Assembly (NCBI GenBank): GCA_947175045.1
Contig: CAMWLH010000003.1
Coordinates: forward strand, 1 to 21,032
Reading direction: 5' to 3'
Length of the DNA: 21,032 bases
Source: an uncultured Clostridia bacterium
GTDB taxonomy: Bacteria; Bacillota; Clostridia; Oscillospirales; Ruminococcaceae
The notes beneath the pieces were generated by a model. That model was not told where the DNA came from. It worked only from the letters and a program-made list of their open reading frames with translations, and did no database searches. The number at the start of each line of letters is the position of its first letter. The stretch's first letter is position 1. Shown here piece by piece: positions 13,557 to 21,032 of the stretch. Position numbers and translations under genes: made by a program.

Positions 13557-15429
13557 CGTTCTCCCCCTTTCCCGCAAGCCAGATAAGCAGTACCGAGACG
13601 TCCGCGGGATTTACCCCGGAGATTCTCCCCGCCTGCCCGACGTTCAGCGGCTTGTGCTTGTTCAGTTTTTCCTGCGCTTCAAGACGCAATCCCTTTATGG
13701 TTTTATAATCAATATTCTCGGGGAGTTTTTTCTCCTCCAGCCTGCGCATTTTCTCAATCTGCTCCTGCTGTATTTTGATATACCCCGAATATTTCAGCTC
13801 TATCTCCAGTTTATTCACCAATGAATACTTGAGAGCGGGACGCTCGGTATCGATTCCCGCAAAATCGGTGTAGCTTAGCTGAGGCCGCTTTAAAAGCTCG
13901 ATAAGCCTTATCCCCGAGGTTATGGGGGTAGTCCCCTTTTCCTCCAGCAGTCTGTTCACCTGCTCTGTCGGGTGAACAGTCACAGTTTTGATTCGCTGCA
14001 GCTCCGCGGAAATAAGCGCGCATTCCTCTTTGAACTTATTGTATCTCTCCTCCGAGACCAACCCTAACTTATATCCAACAGGGAGCAGTCTGTCCGCCGC
14101 GTTATCCTGCCGCAGTATCAGGCGGTATTCGCTGCGCGAAGTCATCATTCGGTAGGGCTCGGAGCAGCCTTTGGTCACAAGATCGTCAATAAGAGTACCG
14201 ATATAACTCGACGCGCGGTCAAGTATAAGGGGTTCTCTGCCCTTTATTTTCAAAGCCGCGTTTATTCCCGCGACAAGACCCTGCGCCGCCGCTTCCTCGT
14301 AACCGCTGGTGCAGTTAAACTGCCCCGCGCCGTACAGTCCGCTTATTTTTTTAAATTCCAATGTGGGCAGAAGCTCCAGCGGGTCGCAGCAGTCATACTC
14401 GATAGCATAGGCGGGGCGCATTATCTCAACATTTTCAAGACCCTTGATGGTGCGCAGAAATTTTACCTGAACATCCTCGGGCAGTGACGATGACATTCCC
14501 TGCAAATAATATTCGTCCGTATCTAGACCCATAGGCTCGACAAAAAGCTGATGGCGCTCCTTGTCCTTAAAGCGGACGATCTTGTCCTCAATGCTGGGGC
14601 AGTAACGCGGTCCAACTCCCTCAATTCTCCCCGAATAAAGCGGCGAACGGTGCAAGTTTTCCAGAATGACCCTGTGAGTCTCCGCATTGGTATAGGTAAC
14701 ATAGCAGTCGACCTTGTTTTCCATTTTACTTTCATTATCAAAGGAAAAGGGCATAATTTCCGCGTCGCCATCCTGCCTTTCCATAACGGAAAAATCAACG
14801 GAGCGCCTGTGGACTCGCGCGGGTGTCCCTGTTTTAAAGCGCCGCATTGAGCAGCCTAACTCCCTCAAACACTGCGTAAGCTCGGTAGATGGCAGAACGT
14901 TGTCGGGACCTCCCGTGTAACTAAGCTCACCGATATGTATTTTACCGTTGAGGTAGGTCCCCGTAGTGATTACCGCGGCTTTTACGGGATAAACTGCTCC
15001 CAGCTTGGTTCTGACCGCTTTTATTTTGCTGTCCTCCACCTCGACGGCGGTGACCTCCGCCTGCTTTATAAAGAGATTCTGTGTATTTTCAAGCGCCTGC
15101 TTCATATAAGCGTGATATTTCACTCGGTCGCTCTGAACCCGCAGACTATGCACCGCGGGTCCCTTTCCCCTGTTCAGAATACGGGACTGGATAAAGGTAG
15201 CGTCCGCCGCCCTGCCCATCTCCCCGCCGAGCGAATCTATCTCGCAGACGATCTGACCCTTTGCCGAGCCCCCTATACAGGGGTTGCAGGGCATATTCGC
15301 GATGCAGTCCAGCGACAGCGTGAAAACCACGGTCTTAAGCCCCAGCCGCGCTGCCGCCAAAGCAGCCTCGCAGCCCGCGTGACCCGCGCCGATTATGGCA
15401 ACGTCATATTCTTCAAGCGTATAGCTCAT
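13540..15429 (-). CDS. mnmG: tRNA uridine-34 5-carboxymethylaminomethyl modification enzyme MnmG
   Basis: This 629-residue FAD enzyme works with MnmE to install the (carboxymethyl)aminomethyl group on wobble U34 of certain tRNAs. The N-terminal dinucleotide fold has GAGHAG (14-19), and the conserved cysteine segment [10 protein letters not shown] is at 45-54. The C-terminal helical domain has [15 protein letters not shown]. Start ATG 15429 has AAAGGA 6 nt upstream and gives the usual N-terminus; a frame from 15468 would translate the parS palindrome and is unlikely. It is coupled to rsmG downstream and separated from gyrA by a terminator and a parS site. mnmE is not in the window. Confidence 0.96.
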   Translation of the reverse strand: MSYTLEEYDVAIIGAGHAGCEAALAAARLGLKTVVFTLSLDCIANMPCNPCIGGSAKGQIVCEIDSLGGEMGRAADATFIQSRILNRGKGPAVHSLRVQSDRVKYHAYMKQALENTQNLFIKQAEVTAVEVEDSKIKAVRTKLGAVYPVKAAVITTGTYLNGKIHIGELSYTGGPDNVLPSTELTQCLRELGCSMRRFKTGTPARVHRRSVDFSVMERQDGDAEIMPFSFDNESKMENKVDCYVTYTNAETHRVILENLHRSPLYSGRIEGVGPRYCPSIEDKIVRFKDKERHQLFVEPMGLDTDEYYLQGMSSSLPEDVQVKFLRTIKGLENVEIMRPAYAIEYDCCDPLELLPTLEFKKISGLYGAGQFNCTSGYEEAAAQGLVAGINAALKIKGREPLILDRASSYIGTLIDDLVTKGCSEPYRMMTSRSEYRLILRQDNAADRLLPVGYKLGLVSEERYNKFKEECALISAELQRIKTVTVHPTEQVNRLLEEKGTTPITSGIRLIELLKRPQLSYTDFAGIDTERPALKYSLVNKLEIELKYSGYIKIQQEQIEKMRRLEEKKLPENIDYKTIKGLRLEAQEKLNKHKPLNVGQAGRISGVNPADVSVLLIWLAGKGENGGQTT

Positions 15430-15444
15430 AAAAAATCCTTTCAC

Positions 15445-15460
15445 TGTTTCACGTGAAACA
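15445..15460. promoter_or_regulatory. parS centromere site in the mnmG 5' region
   Basis: TGTTTCACGTGAAACA is identical to the two sites next to parA, 3.6 kb away, and lies 16 bp upstream of the mnmG start. A -10-like CATAAT (15465-15460, minus strand) abuts it. If that is used, the transcription start would fall inside parS and ParB binding could repress mnmG-rsmG. Confidence 0.95.
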
Positions 15461-15470
15461 TTATGCAAAA

Positions 15471-15500
15471 TTTTTGCCCGAACCTCCGCTCGGGCAAAAA
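15471..15500 (-). terminator. Intrinsic terminator of gyrA
   Basis: TTTTTGCCCGA (15471-15481) and TCGGGCAAAAA (15490-15500) form a perfect 11-bp stem with 8-nt loop, two bases after the gyrA stop codon. It is followed by TTTT on the minus strand. The symmetry means it could also stop plus-strand transcription. Confidence 0.85.
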
Positions 15501-15502
15501 TA

Positions 15503-18124
15503 TTATTCTTCGTTATCCTCGCCCTCGGAATTATCCTCGTCCTCAGGAGTTTCCTCCTCCGGCTCGACTACCTCCGACTGCTCCTCCATGAGAGAAGCCG
15601 CGATCTCCTCGTCGGAAGCATTCTCAACCTCAGAGGTCTCTTCCTCCTCGTCATGCTGAGTTCTGCTGAACGAAGCAACCCTGTCCTCCGCGCCGAGCCG
15701 CATTACGCGAACACCCGAAGCGGGTCTGCCCATATTTCGCAAGTCGTTGGCGCGTATTCTGATTATAACGCCGTCCGCGCTTATCAGGATAACATCGTCG
15801 TCTGTGCCGAGAGTTCTTATTCCGGCAACATATCCTTTTTCATCACTGACGGGATAGTTTTTCAGACCTAAGCCCCCCCGCTTCTGCATACGGTAGCTTG
15901 AAACGGCGCAGCGCCGTCCCATTCCCTTGTCGGTCACGGTAAGTATGGAGGCGTTGTCGTCAAATATCTTGGTGGCTCCCACAACATAATCGCCGTCGCG
16001 GAATTTTATCGCTCTTACGCCGCGCGCAGTTCTGCCGAGCGGACGCGCGTCATGCTCGTCAAAGCGTATAGCCGCGCCGTTCCTTGTGGCGATAAGCACG
16101 GAACAGTCGCCCTCCGTCAGAAAAGCCGCCGCGATTTCGTCACCGTCCACAAGATTTATAGCCCTGAGTCCCATCTTGCGCACGTTCTTGTATTCCGAGA
16201 GCTTGGTGCGCTTGATAAGTCCGTTTTTAGTTACGCATATAAAGTATTTATTTTCCGCGAAGTCCATCGTAGTCATCATCGCCGCGACGCGCTCACCCTC
16301 CGCCAAACGCAGAAGATTAACGATATTCATGCCGCGCGACTGCTTGCTGCCCTCGGGTATTTCGTAGCATTTCATGCGGAACATATTTCCCATATTGGTT
16401 ATATAAAGAATATTTTCGTGGGAGGAAGCGATAAACATATTTTCCACGAAATCCTCTTCACGCTGCTTCATACCCGAAACGCCCTTGCCGCCGCGCTTCT
16501 GGATATTGTAGACCTCCACGGGCTGTCGCTTGATGTAGCCGATATTGGTGAAGGTTACAACGCAGTCCTCCATGGGAATAAGGTCTTCTATATCGACCTC
16601 GCCGCTGACGGGCTCGATAGCCGTTCTTCTCTCGTCGCCGTATTTTTTTCTGATAACAAGCAGTTCCTCGCCGATCTGGTGCAGCAGTTTACCGTCGTCC
16701 TCCAGCAGCGAGGTAAGCTCGGCGATAAGCGCGCGCTTTTCAAGCAGCTCGTCCTCCACCTTGCTTTTCTCCATGCCCGTCAGAGCTCCCAGCGTCATTT
16801 TAACGATAGCGTCCGCCTGCACCTCGGTAAGAGAGTAAGTAGAGGCTCCGAAAAGACCTGTCTGCGAAACGTCTATATTTTTAAAGCGCTCGATAAGGCG
16901 CTCCTTGCCCTCGGGAATATTTTTACTTGACCGCAGTATCGCTATGACCTCGTCGATAAAGTCGATAGCCAACAGCAGACCCTCAAGAATATGTTCGCGC
17001 TCCTTAGCCTTATCCAGGTCAAATTTAGTGCGGCGCGTTACAACGTCCATCTGGTGGTCGAGGTACTTGCGCAGCATATCCCGCAGAGTGAGTATCTTGG
17101 GCTCGCCGTTCACCAGCGAGAGCATGATAACTCCCACCGTGTCCTGGAGCTGGGTATAAGTATACAGCTTATTGAGCACCACGTTCGCGTTCGCGTCCCG
17201 CTTGAGCTCTATAACTATGCGCATACCGTTCCTGTCGGACTCATCGCGCAGCGTAGAGATACCGTCTATCCGCTTGTCGCGGCTGAGCTCCGCTATATTT
17301 TGCAGCAAACGCGCCTTGTTTACCATATATGGTATCTCGTCTATTATAATGCGGGTATGATTGCTTTCCTCCACGATATTCGCCCTGCCGCGGAGAATTA
17401 TCTTCCCTCTGCCGGTAAAATAAGCGGAGCGAATGCCGCTGTAACCCATAATGATACCGCCCGTGGGGAAATCGGGACCCTGGATACAGGTCATCAGCTC
17501 CTCGATAGTCGCCTCAGGATTATCTATCATCATCAACAGAGCGTCGATGACCTCCCGCAGATTGTGCGGCGGGATATTGGTAGCCATACCTACGGCAATA
17601 CCGTTGCTTCCGTTCACAAGAAGATTGGGGAATCTTGACGGCAGCACGACCGGCTCAAGCAGCTTATCGTCATAGTTTGTTGTGAAATCCACTACCTTTT
17701 TGGCGATATCCTGCGTCATTTCGTTTGACAGCTTAGCGAGCCTTGCCTCGGTATAACGATAAGCCGCCGCAGGGTCGCCGTCCACCGAACCGAAGTTTCC
17801 GTGACCGTCGATCAATGGATATCTCAGCGAAAAATCCTGCGCAAGCCTTACCAGCGCGTCATATACGGAAGCGTCGCCGTGAGGGTGGTATTTACCGAGA
17901 ACCTCGCCGACGGTATACGCGCATTTTCTGAAGGGCTTGTCCGAGGTATTGCCCGCCTCGTTCATAGTATAAATTATACGGCGGTGAACGGGCTTAAGTC
18001 CGTCCCTTACGTCGGGCAGAGCTCTCGAGGTGATGACCGACATCGAATATTCGATAAACGACCTTTTCATTGTATCCTCAAGGTCAACGTTATGGAGCTT
18101 TTCCAAGCTGAAATCTATATCCAT
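15503..18124 (-). CDS. gyrA: DNA gyrase subunit A
   Basis: This 873-residue breakage-reunion subunit of gyrase, with GyrB, introduces negative supercoils. The active-site Tyr124 lies in AYRYTEARL, and the quinolone-determining region is [19 protein letters not shown] (78-96). The position equivalent to E. coli Ser83 is Ala85, with Asp89 at the Asp87 position. The C-terminal beta-pinwheel carries a GyrA box QKRGGKG near residue 545, which marks true gyrase rather than topoisomerase IV. The last 50 residues (824-873) are a tail with 26 Asp/Glu and no Lys or Arg. ATG 18124 has AGGAGG 4 nt upstream. The upstream gap to the membrane-protein gene (18125-18377) contains structured repeat copy B and a TATAAT box. 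Confidence 0.97.
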   Translation of the reverse strand: MDIDFSLEKLHNVDLEDTMKRSFIEYSMSVITSRALPDVRDGLKPVHRRIIYTMNEAGNTSDKPFRKCAYTVGEVLGKYHPHGDASVYDALVRLAQDFSLRYPLIDGHGNFGSVDGDPAAAYRYTEARLAKLSNEMTQDIAKKVVDFTTNYDDKLLEPVVLPSRFPNLLVNGSNGIAVGMATNIPPHNLREVIDALLMMIDNPEATIEELMTCIQGPDFPTGGIIMGYSGIRSAYFTGRGKIILRGRANIVEESNHTRIIIDEIPYMVNKARLLQNIAELSRDKRIDGISTLRDESDRNGMRIVIELKRDANANVVLNKLYTYTQLQDTVGVIMLSLVNGEPKILTLRDMLRKYLDHQMDVVTRRTKFDLDKAKEREHILEGLLLAIDFIDEVIAILRSSKNIPEGKERLIERFKNIDVSQTGLFGASTYSLTEVQADAIVKMTLGALTGMEKSKVEDELLEKRALIAELTSLLEDDGKLLHQIGEELLVIRKKYGDERRTAIEPVSGEVDIEDLIPMEDCVVTFTNIGYIKRQPVEVYNIQKRGGKGVSGMKQREEDFVENMFIASSHENILYITNMGNMFRMKCYEIPEGSKQSRGMNIVNLLRLAEGERVAAMMTTMDFAENKYFICVTKNGLIKRTKLSEYKNVRKMGLRAINLVDGDEIAAAFLTEGDCSVLIATRNGAAIRFDEHDARPLGRTARGVRAIKFRDGDYVVGATKIFDDNASILTVTDKGMGRRCAVSSYRMQKRGGLGLKNYPVSDEKGYVAGIRTLGTDDDVILISADGVIIRIRANDLRNMGRPASGVRVMRLGAEDRVASFSRTQHDEEEETSEVENASDEEIAASLMEEQSEVVEPEEETPEDEDNSEGEDNEE

Positions 18125-18133
18125 TTTTCCTCC

Positions 18134-18290
18134 TGATTTAAAAGAATTTCAAAATTCCCGCACTCACTCTCAGTCGCTCCTACGTTCGCTCCTTGCGAGC
18201 GATTGCGGGAACCGGTCATCGTTTGCGTCCGCAAACTTGACCTTTTTGAAATTCCTGCGTGGGCGTTACACTGTTCTTTGCAAACGTCCC
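18134..18290 (-). repeat. Dispersed structured intergenic repeat, copy B (upstream of gyrA)
   Basis: Read on the minus strand, it starts with AAAGAACA and CGCCCACGCAGGAATTT. An outer stem GAATTTCAAAA/TTTTGAAATTC follows, with GGTC/GACC enclosing hairpin GTTTGC-GGAC-GCAAAC, then the linker CGATGACCGG. A stem TTCCCGCA/TGCGGGAA encloses a small hairpin CGCTC/GAGCG. The end TTTTAAATCA touches the AGGAGG of gyrA. It shares exact 34-bp and 23-bp blocks with copy A, and the 5' flank with copy 3. Confidence 0.75.
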
Positions 18291-18325
18291 TTTACTGTGG
18301 TCGCTTTATGTCGTTCTTACCTAAA

Positions 18326-18356
18326 GAATTTCAAAATTCTCTGCGGCAGCATTATA
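18326..18356 (-). promoter_or_regulatory. Half-copy of the repeat end with adjacent TATAAT box upstream of gyrA
   Basis: GAATTTCAAAATTC (18326-18339) repeats the 14-bp end motif of copies A and B. Immediately upstream in transcription order lies TATAAT (18356-18351), 22 bp past the stop of the membrane-protein gene; the -35 at 17 bp is poor. This is a candidate separate promoter for gyrA, which would carry the repeat in its leader. Confidence 0.35.
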
Positions 18357-18377
18357 TTGTTATTTATACAAAATAAT

Positions 18378-19016
18378 TTACTGCTCCAGCTTTTCTGTCA
18401 GTATTTTTCTCACCGCGTCCTCCTGCTGAGCCGTAAGGCAGCGCTTCGGAAAACAATATATCTGCCGCTTGTTGAAAATAAGAAGCAGCGATTCGTCGTT
18501 TTCATCAAAATTCAGAAGATCGGTGCCGAAAATAAAAACGCTCTTAAGCGGAGAGATTATTTCCTCGTCCGCCTTTTCGTCAATTTTCAGCTCAACCTCA
18601 TTCGACTTTGGCTTTATAATCGTTTCAAGCTCTATTTTGTCGTCAAAAATCGAGCAGGTGTATTCCTCGGGATCCATATCCTTAAGCGCCTCGATAGTCT
18701 TATTTCGGGTGCGCTTTTTGTCTGTAACGCTGTAAAAAAGTCCCAGCAGACAGAATACAAGAGCCACACAAGAAAATATCACCGACGACCCCGTAACGAT
18801 ATTTATCACTATTGCCACAATTATAGCGACCGAGAGCAGCGAATAGGAAATTACCGAGAACAGACCGCGCTTGCTGGCAAAATGCCGCTGAAAGGTTTTC
18901 ATGGCGCTGTCTATTTCCTCTAAATTATTATCATAGCTGAAGCTCACCAGGGCACTTTTGGGCTCCCCTTGAAGCTCCCCCAGATCGGGTAAAAGACCGT
19001 TAGAAATATCAATCAA
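18378..19016 (-). CDS. Two-helix membrane protein, possibly YcxB-like
   Basis: This protein of about 212 residues has two adjacent membrane helices (about 54-74 and 79-97) and a cytoplasmic C-terminal half. A late strand pair and IYCFPKRCL (about 185-193), followed by a final helix, resemble the YcxB-like domain; this is a weak, memory-based match. No catalytic motif was seen. The start is uncertain. TTG 19016 lies 8 bp after the gyrB stop with GGGGAG directly abutting it, and the first Met in frame is residue 39 (18902), which would leave out part of the N-terminal domain. Its place between gyrB and gyrA suggests cotranscription with gyrB. Function unknown. Confidence 0.7.
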   Translation of the reverse strand: MIDISNGLLPDLGELQGEPKSALVSFSYDNNLEEIDSAMKTFQRHFASKRGLFSVISYSLLSVAIIVAIVINIVTGSSVIFSCVALVFCLLGLFYSVTDKKRTRNKTIEALKDMDPEEYTCSIFDDKIELETIIKPKSNEVELKIDEKADEEIISPLKSVFIFGTDLLNFDENDESLLLIFNKRQIYCFPKRCLTAQQEDAVRKILTEKLEQ

Positions 19017-19024
19017 CTCCCCTG

Positions 19025-21007
19025 TTAAATATCCAGATTGACCGCCAGCTTAGCATTCTGCTCAATAAATTCACGCCGCGGTTCTACCTTATCTCCCATA
19101 AGAACTGTCATGATCTCATCCGCCTTTGCCGCGTCCTCCACGCTTACGCGCAGCATGGTGCGGGTCTCGGGATTCATAGTGGTCTCCCAAAGCTGCTCGG
19201 GATCCATCTCGCCAAGACCTTTATAGCGCTGAACATCTGTTTTTCCGCCGTCCGCGCCAAGCTCCGCCAGGTACTCGTCGCGCTCCTCGTCCGAGTAGGC
19301 GTACCTCACCTGCTTGCCGCGCGAAACCTTAAACAGCGGCGGCTGGGCAATATAAACGTGTCCCTCCTCCAGCAGCGGCTTCATAAAGCGGAAGAAAAAC
19401 GTCAGCATAAGCGTGCGGATATGAGCGCCGTCGACGTCGGCATCTGCCATGATTATAACGCGCCCGTATCGCAGCCGAGAGATATCGAAATCCTCCGCGA
19501 TACCCGTACCGAGAGCCTTTACGACCGGCAGCAGCTTGTCGTTATTGTAAACCTTGTCCGCCCGCGCCTTTTCAACGTTGAGCATTTTTCCCCAAAGGGA
19601 AAGAATAGCCTGAAAACGCCTGTCACGCCCGCTCTTTGCCGAGCCTCCCGCCGAATCTCCCTCGACGATATATATCTCGGTGACCGTAGGGTCGCTCTCG
19701 GAGCAGTCCGCCAGCTTGCCCGGCAGACCGTTGCTGTCCATTATTGACTTGCGCTTTGCCTCCATAGCCTTTTTAGCCGCGTCGCGGGCAGCCTGTGAGT
19801 TGAGCGCCTTGTTCATTATTATCTGAGCCGTTTCGGGGTGCTCCTCAAAATAATAGGTGAGCTGCTCCGTCGCTATCTTGTACACCACGGGCTGCACCTC
19901 GGGATTACCGAGCTTGCCCTTTGTCTGCCCCTCAAACTCGCACTCGGGGAGCTTTACGGAAATAATGCAGTTTATGGCTTCTCTTATAGCCTCTCCGCTC
20001 AGACTTGTAAAGGGCTTTTCCTCCTCGCCCTTTTTGCCCGCCTTTTTCTTGGGTTTATTCTTGTCGTTGGCTTCCTTATAAGCCTTGGTGTAGTCGTTTA
20101 TTACCTTGCTCAACGCCCTTTTCAAGCCCAGCTCATGCATACCGCCCTCGCCCGTGTGGATATTGTTCGCAAAGGAGCGGAATACCTCGCTGTTGAAATC
20201 GGTGGTATACTGAAAAGCGATCTCAACATTGATATTGTCGAGAGTTCCCTCAAGATAAATTATATCGGGGTGGAGCACGTCCGCGCCGCGCTTCTCGTTG
20301 AGCCATTCGATATAACTGCAAATACCGCCCTCAAACTGCATTACCTCGTTTACGGGATTATTCTCGTCCCGCAGGTCGTGCAGGGATATTTTAAGCCCCG
20401 CGTTAAGAAAGGCCTGCTCGCGCATTCTCTCCTGTATAATATCATAGCTGAACACGGTGGCATGGAATATCTCGCCGTCTGGTTTGAAAGTCACCTGCGT
20501 ACCCGTATGATCGGTCTGACCGATTATCTTTATCGGCTCGGTGTATTCGCCGCGGTCAAAATGCTGAAAATGCACGTTTTTTCCGTCGTGTATCTCAATC
20601 TCCAGCCACTCCGAAAGAGCGTTCACGACCGACGCGCCAACGCCGTGCAGACCGCCGGACACCTTATATCCTCCGCCGCCGAATTTTCCTCCCGCGTGAA
20701 GCACGGTATAGACCAGCGTCGCCGCGGAGATTCCCTCAGCGTGATTGATATCCGTAGGCACTCCGCGTCCGTTGTCTATTACCCGTATAACGTCTCCGGG
20801 CAGAATAGACACATCTATTTCGGTGCAGTAGCCCGCCAGAGCCTCGTCGATAGCGTTGTCCACTATCTCATACACCAGATGGTGCAGACCGCCCTCGCCC
20901 GTCGACCCTATATACATACCGGGACGCTTTCTTACCGGGTCAAGACCCTTTAACACCTGTATGTCGTCGGCACCGTAATTCACGTCTAAGCTCTCGTTTT
21001 CAGCCAT
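19025..21007 (-). CDS. gyrB: DNA gyrase subunit B
   Basis: This 660-residue ATPase subunit of gyrase has an N-terminal GHKL domain with catalytic Glu47 and Asn51 in YEIVDNAIDEA, DNGRGVP, and the lid HGVGASVVNALS. The transducer domain has EGQTKGKLGN with the QTK lysine. The Toprim domain has EGDSAGG (about 449-455) and metal-binding DADVDG (about 521-526). Length is normal for Firmicutes. A Lys-rich insertion of about 15-20 residues (near 313-330, NKPKKKAGKKGEEEKP) lengthens a transducer loop. ATG 21007 has AGGAGG 7 nt upstream. Only 25 bp lie beyond, so the promoter is outside the window. Confidence 0.97.
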   Translation of the reverse strand: MAENESLDVNYGADDIQVLKGLDPVRKRPGMYIGSTGEGGLHHLVYEIVDNAIDEALAGYCTEIDVSILPGDVIRVIDNGRGVPTDINHAEGISAATLVYTVLHAGGKFGGGGYKVSGGLHGVGASVVNALSEWLEIEIHDGKNVHFQHFDRGEYTEPIKIIGQTDHTGTQVTFKPDGEIFHATVFSYDIIQERMREQAFLNAGLKISLHDLRDENNPVNEVMQFEGGICSYIEWLNEKRGADVLHPDIIYLEGTLDNINVEIAFQYTTDFNSEVFRSFANNIHTGEGGMHELGLKRALSKVINDYTKAYKEANDKNKPKKKAGKKGEEEKPFTSLSGEAIREAINCIISVKLPECEFEGQTKGKLGNPEVQPVVYKIATEQLTYYFEEHPETAQIIMNKALNSQAARDAAKKAMEAKRKSIMDSNGLPGKLADCSESDPTVTEIYIVEGDSAGGSAKSGRDRRFQAILSLWGKMLNVEKARADKVYNNDKLLPVVKALGTGIAEDFDISRLRYGRVIIMADADVDGAHIRTLMLTFFFRFMKPLLEEGHVYIAQPPLFKVSRGKQVRYAYSDEERDEYLAELGADGGKTDVQRYKGLGEMDPEQLWETTMNPETRTMLRVSVEDAAKADEIMTVLMGDKVEPRREFIEQNAKLAVNLDI

Positions 21008-21032
21008 TTTTTATCCTCCTGGTATACAAGAC

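Overview
The window is a chromosomal segment from a Gram-positive, probably gut-associated member of the Clostridia (Oscillospiraceae/Ruminococcaceae-like). The evidence is gene order (gyrB-gyrA and mnmG-rsmG-noc-soj-spo0J, the arrangement that flanks the replication origin in Firmicutes), AGGAGG-type ribosome sites, several TTG starts, SerRS and DtxR-type proteins that resemble clostridial versions, and a serpin lipoprotein of the kind found in gut anaerobes. No species is claimed. Every gene I can support lies on the minus strand, so transcription runs from high to low coordinates, and the origin is probably beyond the right edge, upstream of gyrB.

Right part (21007 to 15503): gyrB, a small two-helix membrane protein, and gyrA with a long acidic tail. 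gyrA ends in a strong terminator. Middle part (15470 to 8792): a parS site, mnmG and rsmG (tRNA wobble modification and 16S rRNA methylation), a terminator, then a Noc-type ParB paralogue, two more perfect parS sites, parA (soj), parB (spo0J) and serS. The two ParB paralogues carry opposite specificity residues: the parA-proximal one is of the ParB type and should bind the three parS sites, while the other is of the Noc type.

Left part (8722 to 1) is accessory. It holds a two-gene ABC exporter-like operon whose 1203-residue FtsX/MacB-type permease carries an approximately 395-residue coiled-coil hairpin, an AstE/aspartoacylase-like zinc hydrolase, a DtxR/MntR-type metal regulator directly followed by a serpin lipoprotein with arginine at the predicted P1 position, and a metallo-beta-lactamase-fold protein lacking the usual aspartate of its HxHxDH motif.

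The most unusual non-coding signal is a dispersed, highly structured intergenic repeat. It is present upstream of gyrA, upstream of the AstE-like gene, in the long leader of the DtxR-type gene, and cut by the left window edge. All copies have the same orientation relative to transcription. Two copies share a 34-bp and a 23-bp identical block and a common nested set of stems, while the inner sequence differs. No rRNA, tRNA, CRISPR array or complete insertion sequence was seen.
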